A DNA stretch of 64,000 bases from Apis mellifera. Taxonomy: Eukaryota > Arthropoda > Insecta > Hymenoptera > Apidae. Positions 37,474 to 49,400 of this stretch are shown piece by piece (position 1 is the stretch's first letter; each line of letters opens with the position of its first letter). The stretch is from NCBI RefSeq assembly GCF_003254395.2, contig NC_037638.1, forward strand, positions 997,001 to 1,061,000, read 5' to 3'. The translations under genes and the position numbers were made by a program. Below the pieces are notes generated by a model that had not been told where the DNA came from, ran no database searches, and saw only the letters and a list, made by a program, of their open reading frames with translations.

Positions 37474-38575
37474 AAATAAAGAAATCTGCAATTGTATATT
37501 AATTTAAAAGGAAATTATTAAAGATGTATAATTCTAGTAATATTATGAATTGTAAAGAGATATACAAAAAACTAAAAAGTCTCTTAACAATTAATTTGCA
37601 TTCGATAATTATTATTTTATAGACATGTACAAATATTGTATTATTAATAAACTTTTTTATTCCTTGTAAATTTAATAATATTTTTATAAGTATAAGTTCT
37701 ATTGAACACGTTTATGAAATTGTGAACACTAATTAAATTATTTCTTTATGTTAAATTTAATTAGATTATAATTATTTTTTATTAAATATTTAAAAACTAA
37801 TTATTTTTACGGATTTAATAATATGAGAAAAATAATAAAGATAGGATTTAGAAATAAAAAAATATTATCCATATTGTTTTATTTACTACAATTTAATTTA
37901 TTATATGTCGATTATAATAAAGTAAAAAAAGTTAAACATTTATATCATATTTTAACAATTATACTTTATATTACAAGATGTACATTATTTCATATTAATG
38001 ATAAATTACGTAATTGCAAATATCACAATTTATGAACAATAAGTATGATAATAGACAAGTAAAATTACGGATTCATAATGCAAAAATATGTTATGTTTTT
38101 ATAATAGATTCATATGATCATATGCATTACATCATTATATATTATACATCAATATAAATTTGCCAAATTGCACAATATTATCATATTGATGTTATGTCAT
38201 ATGTATGCATCAGGATTTAATAATAAATAATTAATATAATGATATTAAAATGATTTTTAGTTTTAAATTGATAAAAATATAATAAAAAAAAAATGTGAGC
38301 ATTAGAATATATAGGAAGTTCACTTTATATAGAACATCCTCTATATGGTTAAAAATATCTTAATCATTCTATAATTTAAAGAAAAAAATTCAAATATTTA
38401 AAAGAAAATATTCTAAATGCTATAAAAATTGCATAAAAAATTCATGTCAAAATGTCAAATTGAAAATACATAATCAAATACAATGCATTTACAATATTTT
38501 ACGAATAAAAATAACAATGATTTTTTCAAATGTTTAATTATATCATTGCTACAGCTAAAGAATGATATAATAAAT
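37474..38575. other. Gap between the convergent REXO5 and copy A genes
   Basis: AT-rich, holding the 3' ends of both genes. From about 37840 it is recognisably homologous to 45880-46100, so it belongs to the duplicated block. No separate gene was seen. Confidence 0.6.
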
Positions 38576-41500
38576 TTAATGAAACATAAAATTATTAACA
38601 GAAGATTTCATTTTCTGTTTTTTTAAATATTTCATGTACATAGATACAGATTGTCTTGGATTTTTAGCAAGCATTCTATCTCGAAATGAAATATTTTTTT
38701 TGTGTCTAATCTTTTGTATATCAATGACATCAAAATCAGTAGTACTTCCAGAATTACTTGGTAAACTAAAATCCTGTTCTACAAATATCTTTCTTTTTTT
38801 AGGTTTGGATTCTGGATAGGTTTCTGATTGCTTTCGTTTTTGTATTGTATTAGACATTGAAGTATTTTTTAATAATAATTTTTGCTTTTTTTGTGATATT
38901 TTTTCAAGTAATTCTTCTTTGTCTTGTAAAGCAATGTCTTTTAATAACTTTTGTTTTCTTTTCTTTGCTTTAGATAACAATTCACTTGAAATATTATTAT
39001 TTGATAAACCATCTGAGTCTTTTTTATGTTTCATTACTTTAGTTTTTTCAATTATAGAATTTGTAAGATTTGAAATATCTTTAATTGTGTTTTTTTCTTC
39101 CTTTTTTCTTTTTTCTTTGTTACGTATTTTTTTATCATGATTTTCTAAATTTGTTTCAGTAATATTTCCGAATATTTCTTCTTTCATTTGTACATCAATA
39201 ACATTTTTCTTTTTTTTATTTTTCTTAAATAATTGTTCATTTAAAACATTTTTATTCGACGAAATATATGAAACTTTTTCTTCTTCATTTATTATATTAA
39301 TGTCTTTATCTATATTTGATAAATTAGAAATATTTTCTACTTTTTTCTTTTTCCTTATTTCTTTATCTTTATCAAGATTTTTTGATTTTGTTTCAACAAT
39401 ATCTTTAAATATTTCTTCTTTTATTATATCAGTATCATGTATTTTTTTCTTCTTATTTTTCTTAGATAATTGCACATTTAAAATATTATTATTCGGTAAA
39501 ATGTCTAACACTTGTTCCTTTTTCTTTATTATATTATTTTCTTTATTTATATTTGATGAATCTGAAATGTTTTCAAGTATATTTTTTTTTTTCTTTTTTT
39601 TATTTACTTCATTAAGTATTTCTTCATCAAGATTTTTCGATTTATTTTCAATAATATCTTCAATAATTACTTCTTCTTTCATTTGTACATTAATATCATG
39701 TGTTTTCTTTTTCTTTTTTTTTATCTTATCTACTTTTTTTGTCTCATTATCACCAGTATTAATAAAAGGAACAAAATGTTCAGTTTTCTTTACTATTTTT
39801 GTATCAAGTTTATTCAATTGAAAATCATTTTCAAATAATATAGGATCAATTATTTCCTTTATTGTTGATTGCTTTCGTTTTTTTTTCATTTTTTGAAGAT
39901 CTTTTTCTAATATATTATCCATAACATTAAGTGATTTTTTTTCTAAAGAATCATCTACTTCTTTAGATATTTTTTTGTTTTTTTCATTGTCGTTTTCATT
40001 TTCTTTTTCAATTTGATCGTTTTCCTTACTACTATTAGTATTCGTTAATTCTTTGAACATGATATCTGATTTCAGTATTGGTGCACTTTCATTTAATTTA
40101 TCTTTCTTCAAATATCTTGTTGTAGGTGTGTCGCTTCCCAAAATTAATGTTGTTTTGTTTAATCCTAATACTTTAGATGACATTGGCCTTGACAGATTTG
40201 TTTCTGTTACAAATTCAATTAATTCAGATGGAAGACTTCTATGTGCAAGACTTTCATTGCTTTTTAATTTTTTTGATTTTTTCTTTAGCGTTATATCTTT
40301 ACTTTTTTCCTCATCAAGAGACAAATTTTTCTGAATATAAGTTTTAATATTAAATTTTTCTTTATCAGATAAATTAATTTTAGGAGTACTATATACCATT
40401 GATTCATTGATATTTTCTTTTGCATTTGAATTATCGATTTTGACATCAAGATCTTTTATTTTTTTATTAAATATTATTTGAGATCCATTTAATGATTTTT
40501 CAATATTCTGATCTCGCTTTTTATCTTTGTCCTTTTTCTTACTTTTTTTAACATTCTCTTTAATATCTAGTTCAACATCAATTTCTTCATTTTTCTCCTC
40601 TTCATGTTTTTTGTCTTGCTTTTCTTCAATTTCAATTTCTTCTTTCTCATCATCTTCTTTCTCTTCACTTTCTCCATCTTCTTTTTCTTCAATTTCAATT
40701 TCTTGATCTTCTTTTTCTTCACTTTCACTTTCTTCATCTTCCTTTTCTTCAATTTCAATTTCTTCATTTTCTTTCTCTTCACTTTCATTTTCTTCATTCT
40801 CCTTCTCTTTGTTTTCAATTTCTTCATTTTCTTCCTCTTCACTTTCACTTTCTTCTTCTTCTTCTTCTTCAATTTCATCATCATCAGCTATAAAATCTGC
40901 CATATCTGATCCATTATCATCTAGATCTGATAATTCTGTCTCTGATGCTCTACATTCATCTCCTGGTATATCATCATCGGAAAACTTCGAAATGTTTTTA
41001 CCGTGAAAATTATATTCCTTCTGAATATCAGAATCTATACTATTATTAGATTCACTATCATTGTTCTCACTATCGCTGGTTTCGGCAAATAAAAATTTAG
41101 GTATATTCATGAATTTTTTTTGTGTGTCATCTGAGTCAGAAATATCTTTATTTCTTTCAGAATCGGATAAAACATTAGCTGTTTTTGAATAATTTTTTTT
41201 CAATTTTTTTCTTGTTTTATCTCTCAATGATTTTCGATCTGTTATCTCTATACTTTGTAATTTTATATCTTCTTCTGTATCTTCCATATCACTTTTTACT
41301 TCTTTTTTTTCTTTATTTTTATTTTTCATAGTTTGTTGTTTATTGCTAGTAGAAGATTTATTTTTACTACTATTTAATTTACATGTATCTTCTGACATAT
41401 CCATCATTATATCTGTATCATTTTCTGCTTTCATGGAATCTCTTTGTACTTTTAATACAATAGTATCATCTGAATCATAATCAAATGTTTTTTTCTTATT

Positions 41501-43202
41501 TTTTTTCAGTTTTTCCGCAGATAACCATGCCTCTTTATCAACTAAAACAAGATCACATTCACTCTCCTTTTCATTTTTTTCATTTAACAAATTTAAAGAA
41601 TTTTTATCAGTTTCATTGTTTTTCTCTTTCCATTCAATAACTGAAATGTCTTGAAATAAATTTGTATTAGAATCATCATCAACTTCAAATTTTTCTTGAT
41701 ATTCTTTAGTTATTGTTTTATTATTTGAATATTTTTTTTCAGATTTTAATTCGTTCGTATATTGTTTTATTAATATTATTGAATCATTGGATTCATTTTG
41801 CACAGATTCTTCCTCTGGCTGTTTTTTTGTGTCAAGTACTTCTTCAACAAAATCAGTGAGAGTATCTGTAATAAAAATATGATTTAATTAAATTTTATTA
41901 TTAATCTTATTATTAATCTTTTAATTAAATTAATTATGTTGGCTTCATTTATTAATTATAATTAACCTCTATTAGAATAAGATACCTCATTAGAATAACA
42001 TAAATATCCAATTTTGATAAATTTCTCATATATAAGAATGAATTAAACTTACCAATGTTATTTAAATGTTCTTCACATATACTCTTATTACTTGGATCAC
42101 ATTTATTTATTGGGAGTGACAATGGTTCATTTTTTTGTATAGATTTAAAAGAACTTTTTGAATCTAAATTTGATATGATATTGCAAGATTAGAATTTCTA
42201 AGATTTAAATATATTTTAATATTTGTAAAATTTTTAAATATGGTATACCTGATTGTATATTTTCATTAATATCGGATAATGTACGATTTAAAGTTATTCT
42301 AGAAGGTTTCATTAATTCTTCTTTCTCTTCTGTAACAATTATTTCTGAAGGTATTAATAAAGATTGCCTTTTTGTTTTAATAGATGTTTTTATTAATTCA
42401 TTGTTTTGTTTTTCTGTTAATTTATCAGATGTAGTTTCAAGTTCCACAGAACTAGCTCTTATATTATATGCGTTTTTTACTGATGGTGAATTTGTTTCTG
42501 ATTCAATTTTTAAAAAATGTTTACTAAAAAAAATAAAAAATAATAGTGAATAAATGAAAAAAACAAAATTTACATTGTACATATAATTCATTATTACATA
42601 TACCTTCTTCGACTATCTGTCATTTTATTATTATTAGGATTATTTCTAGTTTTCTTTATTGGTGTACTAATATCTGTTTCTAGGACTTTAATAATATCTG
42701 ATGATATAATATTTGTTCTAGAACGTAACTTTCTTTGATTTTCAATAGAAATAATATTGTCAATAGTAGTTATTTGTTGTCTTGGAATTTGTATATTATT
42801 AACATCATTTAGAGACAATTCAGGTGAAGAATCATTTTTTTTAAGGTTTTGTTTAATTCTTGAACTTCTACGAAGTGGTGAATGAAGTGATACTGTTTCA
42901 ATAAGACCACGAGTCTTGTCATCTAAAAATTTAAAAGAAAAATTTTAAAAAATGAAATAATGGAATAAATTTTAAAAAATATTAATTATGTGTTTGAAAA
43001 AGATTTAAAATAAAAATTTACATCAAATCATATTTCATAATTGATAAAAATATAATTGTTCTTCAAATCGACCGTTAATTCAGCAATTGAATAAATCGTA
43101 TGTATATAATGAAATAATGTATATTGAATATATCGTATGTATATAAATGAAAAAATACGAACCATGCTTTGTAACCATTTCATTAATTGATTTTCGTGGC
43201 AT
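38576..43202 (-). CDS. Copy A of a duplicated charged low-complexity nuclear-type protein, five coding exons
   Basis: Exons joined by hand: 43202-43163, 42922-42604, 42523-42249, 42163-42053 and 41865-38576, giving 1344 residues. It opens MPRKSINEMVTKH. Exon 2 has the basic SPLRRSSRIKQNLKKN motif. The large last exon holds a conserved middle (RDKTRKKLKKNYSKTANVLS, then NFHGKNISKFSDDDIPGDE and SDMADFIADDDE), an acidic Glu/Lys repeat tract, a second conserved block (SLPSELIEFVTETNLSRPMS, then DTPTTRYLKK), Lys-rich repeats of about 84 residues and a conserved end with VEQDFSLPSNSGSTT. No enzyme domain is visible. The many KKKKK runs suggest nuclear or nucleolar location. Insect proteins annotated slender lobes have similar composition, but I cannot confirm the link. 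Its paralogue copy B lies 3.3 kb upstream. Confidence 0.85.
38880..39760 (-). repeat. Lys-rich coding repeats of copy A, about 84-residue unit
   Basis: The last exon of copy A contains three to four imperfect units of about 235-252 bp. Each runs roughly from a KKKKKK block through a NISNEQLSKK-like segment to a QMKEEIFENI-like segment. The recurring plus-strand mark TAATTG(C/T)(T/A)CATTT(A/G)AAA occurs near 38979, 39231 and 39465. Copy B has more units, which explains part of the length difference. Confidence 0.7.
40567..40884 (-). repeat. Acidic Glu/Lys coding repeat tract of copy A
   Basis: Tandem repeats of about 20 residues built on EEKEDQEIEIEEKEDEESES. The antisense strand reads as poly-Phe frames, which are artefacts of this composition. 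The tract is about 110 residues and is shorter than in copy B. Confidence 0.85.
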
Positions 43203-43883
43203 TTTTTGTTATTAAAAATTTGTATAAAAATTAACAATAACTTAATAAATAGTTTCACTAACACGTGTTATAACAAATGAATTTAAATTAACGACTTATA
43301 CATTTTTACTATATTGTGGAATAAACATTCAGAGACATCAAGCGACGAAATTTAGCGGCATTTAATTTATTTCCAAAAAATCATTAAAAAGAATTTTCTT
43401 TAAAAGAATATATAAATAAATATAATTTTGTATAATTTAATTTAAAAATTAATATTATGTGAAAAAATAAAAATTCATAATGCGTTATAAAAAAAATAAC
43501 TTTGCTATAATTTTGCATAAATTATTTCGTAATTATTTTCAAAATTATAATAAATAAATTGAAAAATAAATTAAAAAATTAATAAAAATTTATTGAGTAA
43601 AATGAACAATCAGAAGATGAAAAAATATTGGTTTAATTTTAAAATTATAAATTCACATATGATTTGTTTGAAAGCAATATTTGAAAATAATAATAAATAA
43701 TTTTGTAAATAAAATTTCATTTATATGTAATATTTGCAATAATATTATATATTTATATTAATATATTGTATATTACATTAAAATATATTTATTTTTATGT
43801 ATTTAATAAATAAAATATATAATTTTCATAAAAAAAATATATTTTGACAAAAAATTTAATATTGAGTTTTCTATATACAAAGA

Positions 43884-43956
43884 GCCCGGCTAGCTCAGTC
43901 GGTAGAGCATGAGACTCTTAATCTCAGGGTCGTGGGTTCGAGCCCCACGTTGGGCG
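43884..43956 (+). tRNA. tRNA-Lys (anticodon CTT)
   Basis: A 73-nt cloverleaf. The acceptor arms GCCCGGC and GTTGGGC pair with two G-U pairs. The D arm has AGCTCAGTCGGTAGAGC. The anticodon loop is CTCTTAA with anticodon CTT. The T arm is GTGGG TTCGAGC CCCAC. There is no intron and no encoded CCA. A T-run about 3 nt downstream (starting near 43958) is a good Pol III terminator. Box A and box B are intact, so the gene looks functional. It sits between the two duplicated genes. Confidence 0.97.
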
Positions 43957-44789
43957 ATTTTTTTTCTTTATATTTGCGGATAAAAAAAATTTTAATGAGA
44001 AAACTTTATATCAAATGAAGTTAATATAATAATTAAAGCATATATAATTAAATATACATAGAATACAATATATTCAAGATTATTATAGGTTTGAATGAAA
44101 TTAGATTGTTTACAAATGTTGAAGCAACGCATAATGATAGTTTTTTAATTTTTTTTCATTTCTATATGAATTAATTAAATAAAGAAATATTTTTTCTAGT
44201 CCTTCTAATTCTTGAAATATTTCAAAAGATATATTAAAACAATATTAAAAATATTTCAATTTTTGATGTTTTCATTTTTTCAACATAAATGATAACAGAT
44301 AAAAAATTTTTTAAAATTATCTTAATTATAAATTTTATAAAAATATGTAAATTGAATATTTTCTCTTATAAATAGAAATAGTTTTATATATTTTTATGCA
44401 ATATAATAATACATATAATTAAGATTTCAAAAAATAATTCTCATTTAAAAAGAATTGCTAATAATATTGTTTTTTTTACTCAAGATTTATACATTACCTT
44501 TATATATAAAATGAAAATATTATGTATATATTATATATACATGATGTTTTATTTATTATATATATATATATATGAACAATAGAATATAATAATACATTCA
44601 TGATAAAAATTAGACTAAGATATGCAATAGATATATACAAATAGACAAAGAAGACGAATAGAAAAATAAAAGGATGAAGATAAAAAAAAATTACAACCAC
44701 ATTTCTAAAAAATTGTAAATGAAATTAATATATAAACAAAAAAAAAAAAAATTAAAAAATAGAGATAAGATAAGATTCATCATCAATGC

Positions 44790-45065
44790 TTGAACATTGA
44801 AAACATTTTTTCAAATGCAAGATAGGAATTAAGGATTAACGCCATCTCTTGAGTGATATCTGTTCAAATAATCTTTTTTGTAAAAATAAAGATAGTTCTA
44901 ACAATCAATTTTTATTCTATTTATGTTCTTTTTTTTACTATTTGTTCTTCTTGGTTTCTACATCTTATTTGCAAGATTCGGAAGATGGTCTTGATCATAT
45001 AACTTTTATTTTTATCTTTTTCCCATTATTTGTCCTTTTTGTCTACTTACTTTTAAATGCATAAT
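44790..45065. repeat. Second copy of the dispersed repeat seen at 5.6-6.1 kb
   Basis: Aligns with 5815-6060 through TTATTCTAT...ACTATTTGTTC, ATTTGCAAGATTCGGAAGATGG and CCCATTATTTGTCC...TTTGTCTACTT segments, at roughly three-quarters identity by eye. An inverted AACGCCATCTCTTGAG piece near 44840 mirrors the inverted unit of the first locus. It is noncoding. Confidence 0.5.
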
Positions 45066-46458
45066 CATGAAATATAGAATATCAATTAAACATATTTATT
45101 TCAAAAATTAAAATGAATCTAATTTCATATATTTATCAGATATTCAATAACAGAATATTTGTTCCATTTCTTATTTATTTATATATCGAAAATTAGTTTC
45201 AATCTCAATCATTGTTACACGTTGTTATAATCTTATTTTGAATTGCATTGACAATAATTAAAATGATAAGGTCAAAATATATTATATCATATCTAAATAT
45301 CATATTTAAATAATTAATTTAAATAAGAATTTAAAAAATTAAAAACATTAACTTATCTTAATCTTCATTATTTTTAATGAATATATTATTTAGCTTATGT
45401 AACACATTTTTCTCTGAATATATCAATAATATTATTTTGTATATGTATAAAAATAATTTAATCTTCAATAAAAGCTTTTTTTGATAGTTCAGCAATATTT
45501 ATCAAACAATAATTTAATTTAAAACATATAAAATTAATGAAGAATTTCAGTTTTGTTTCTAATATTTTTTCTATCATTGGATAATATTATAGTACAATAT
45601 GGATGAATATATATAATATATATTTACGTTAATATTAATACATATAATTATTAATAATAATAAAAAATAATTAACTATAACTATTAACTATAAATAATTA
45701 ATAACTACACATATATAACTATAATTTTAACTATACCATTAAATTGAAATATAGAAATATATCGTACGAAGAATGTTAAATTTAATTACATCGATTTTAA
45801 TTATTTTTTTATTAAATTAATTCTTTTTATATAAACACTATATATTATACTATATTTGAAAAAAATATTATAATAAACATAATAAAATTAGAATTTATAA
45901 AAAAAAAAAAACGATCATCCATATCGTTTTACTTATCACAATTTGATTTACGATAATGAATCGATTGTAATAAAATAAGCAAAAACTAAATACGCTTGTA
46001 TTATATTTAACGGGCATACTTTATGTTACAAAATTTACATTATTTCATATGAATAATAAATTACACATAATTGCAAACATCTATATACAATTAATAATAG
46101 ACTAATAATCGTCAAAAACATAGATAAAATGACTTTTATTTTTAATTTTATGAAATCATAATGAAAATAGATATATAAGCGTTAAAATAAAATGATTAAA
46201 AATAAAATGATTTTAGAAAGATAAACAGTTACATTAATTATGAAATTAACACATGATATGTTATATATTTCTATCATTTTTATAAGTAATAAAAACAAAT
46301 TATTTTCTTAATTATACTAATTTAAAAGATAATATTTTAAAATTTATAAAAAAAATTATTATATTATTTTATGAATCCATGCAATGAATTTAATGAAATA
46401 TGTAATTAACAAAAAACTTTGCCTTTTGTTTTTTTAAATACTTCAGTAAATAACCAAA

Positions 46459-49400
46459 TTATCGAAAATTTCTACCTAAGATTTTATTTCGAAATGAAAC
46501 TTTTTTTTTCTTTTTAATTTTTTGAATATCAGCGACATCAAAATGAGTTGTACTTCCAGAATTACTTGGTAAACTAAAATCTTGTTCTACAAGTATTTTT
46601 CTTTTTTTATTAGCATTAGATTCATGAGTTTCTAAATATTTTCTTTTTTGTATCATGTTATATGTTAAAGCATTTTCTAATAATTTTTGTTTTTTCTGTG
46701 GTATTTTCTCTAAAATTTCTTCTTGAGAAATAACATCTTTTAATAATTTTTGTTTTCTTTTTTTTTCTTTAATTAATAATTGTTCATTTGAAGCATTATT
46801 CAACATATCTGAGAGTTTTTTCTGTTTTATTTTAGTCATTCCTTTTATATCTGTAATATTTGAAATATCGTTAACTGCGCTTTCTATTTTTTTTTTCTTT
46901 TTTAGTTTATTATATATTTTTTCATCATGACTTTCTGATATTGTTTCGATAACGTTTTCCAATATTGGCTTTCTCGTTTGTACATTAATATCATATGTTT
47001 TCTGTTTCTTCTTTTTCTTAGATAATTGCTCATTTAAAATATTATTATTCGGTAAAATGTCTGATATTTTTTTCTTCTTTATTATTTTAGTATTTTTATT
47101 TATATTTAATGGATTTAAAACGTTTTCATTTGTATTTTCTCTTTTCTTCTTTCTTTTTTCTTTTTCTTTAGAGTATATTTTTCCATCTAAACTTTCTGCT
47201 TTTATTTCAATAGTGTTTCCAAATATTTGTTTTAATTGTACATCAGCATCATATCCTTTCTTTTTCTTATTTTTTTTAGATAATTGCTCATTTGAAATAT
47301 TATTATTTAATAGAATATCTAAAACCTTTTTTTTCTTTTTCGTTATGTTAGTTTCCTCATTTATATTTGTTAAATTTGAAACATTTTCAATTGTATTTTC
47401 TTTTTTCTTTTTCTTTTTTATTTCATTATATATTTTTTCATCATAATTTTCAGATTGGATATTTTCAAATATCTTCTCTTTTATTTGTATGTCAGTATTA
47501 CATGTTTCTTTTTTCTTTTTTTTTTTACATAATTGCTCATTTGACATGTTATCAGATAGTGAAAAATCTGAAACTTTCTTCTTTTTTTTTACTATGTTAG
47601 TTTTTTCATTTGTATTTATCAAATTTGAAACATCTTCAATTATTTTTTCTTTTTTCTTTTTCTTTTTTACTTCATTATGTATATTTTTATCAAGACTATC
47701 TGGTTTTCCTTCAAGAATGTTTTCAAACATTTGATGTTCCATTTGAACATTATTTTCATACATTTTTTTTTTCTTCTTTTTTATCTTATCTACTTTTCCT
47801 ATTTCATTATCATCATTATCATCATTAGTATTAATAAAAGGAACAATTTGTTTTGTTTTCTTTACCATATCTGCATTTTTATTCAATTGAAAATCACTTT
47901 CAAATAGTATAGGATCAATTGTTTCTTGTATTGTTGATTGTTTCTGTTTTTTCCGTTTTTTTCTACGATCATTTTCTAATATATTATTTGCTACATTAAA
48001 TAATTTCTTTTTTAATGAATCATCTATTTCTTTAGATATTTTTTTGTTTTTTTCATTGTCGTCTTCATTTTCTTTTTCAATTTGATCGTTTTCCTTACTA
48101 CTACTAATAGTATTCGTTAATTCTTTGAACATGGTATCTGATTTCAGTATTGGTGCACTTTCATTTAATTTATCTTTCTTCAAATATCTTGTTGTAGGTG
48201 TATCGCTTCCCAAAACTAATGTTGTTTTATTTAATCCTAATACTTTAGATGACATTGGCCTTGACAGATTTGTTTCTGTTACAAATTCAATTAATTCAGA
48301 TGGAAGACTTCTATGTGCAAGACTTTCATTGCTTTTTAATTTTTTTGATTTTTTCTTTAGCGTCATATCTTTACTTTTTTCCTCGTCAAGAGACAAATTT
48401 TTCTGAACATCATAAGTTTTAATATTAAATTTTTCTTTGTCAGATAAATTAATTTTAGGAGTACTATATACCATTGATTCATTGATATTTTCTTTTACAT
48501 TTGAATTATCGATTTTGACATCAAGATCTTTTATTTTTTTATTAAATATTATTTGAGATCCATTTAATGATTTTTCAACATTTTGATCTCGCTTTTTATC
48601 TTTGCTTTTTTTCTTACTTTTTTTAACATTCTCTTCAATATGCAGCTGAACATCAATTTCTTCATCTTTCTCCTCTTCATATTTTTTGTCTTGCTTTTCT
48701 TCAATTTCAATTTCTTCATTTTCTTTCTCTTCACTTTCTCCGTCTTCTTTTTCTTCAATTTCAATTTCTTGATCTTCTTTTTCTTCACTTTCATTTTCTT
48801 CATCTTCCTTTTCTTCAATTTCAATTTCTTCATTTTCTTTCTCTTCATTTTCACTTTCCTCATATTCCTTTTTTTCAATTTCAATTTTTTCATCTTCTTG
48901 CTCTTCACTTTCTTCGTCTTCTTTTTCTTCCATTTCAATTTCTTGATCTTCTTTTTCTTCACTTTCACTTTCTTCATCTTCCTTTTCTTCAATTTCAATT
49001 TCTTCATTTTCTTTCTCTTCACTTTCATTTTCTTCATTCTCTTTCTCTTTGTTTTCAATTTCTTCATTTTCTTCCTCTTCACTTTCACTTTCTTCTTCTT
49101 CAACTTCATCATCATCAACTATAAAGTCTGCCATATCTGATCCATTATCATCTGGATCTGATGATTCTGTTTCTGATGCTCTACATTCATCTCCTGGTAT
49201 ATCATCATCGGAAAACTTCGAAATGTTTTTACCGTGAAAATTATATTCCTTCTGTATATCAGAATCTATACTATTATTAGATTCACTATCATTGTTCTCA
49301 CTATTGCTGGTTTCGGCAAATAAATATTTAGGTATGTTCATGAATTTTTTTTGTGTGTCATCTGAATCAGAAATATCTTTACTTCTTTCAGAGTCGGATA

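Larger units (their letters stand above)
37840..43390. repeat. Tandem segmental duplication, block A
   Basis: The block contains gene copy A with its 3' flank (from about 37840) and promoter side (to about 43390). It is homologous to 45870-53040 in the same orientation. Both flanks still align, for example the shared ACATTATTTCATAT segment downstream and ACACGTGTTA then AACAAATGAATTTAAATT upstream. Together with conserved intron phases this shows a genomic duplication and not retroposition. Breakpoints are approximate. Confidence 0.85.
43203..46458. other. Spacer between the two duplicated genes
   Basis: The ends belong to the duplicated blocks (to about 43390 on the left and from about 45870 on the right). 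Between them is about 2.5 kb of AT-rich unique sequence holding tRNA-Lys at 43884-43956 and the dispersed repeat at about 44790-45065. No protein gene was recognised. Confidence 0.6.

Noticed and set aside
48564..49118. Minus-strand Lys/Met-rich frame within copy B (and 40567-40884 in copy A)
   Set aside because: A second frame through the same acidic repeat. The genuine frame continues through the whole exon and is shared by both copies.
48583..49140. Long plus-strand Phe-rich frame opposite copy B (and the similar 40604-40909 frame opposite copy A)
   Set aside because: It is the complement of the Glu/Lys coding repeats (GAA/GAG read as TTC/CTC). Its sense strand is clearly the conserved spliced gene.
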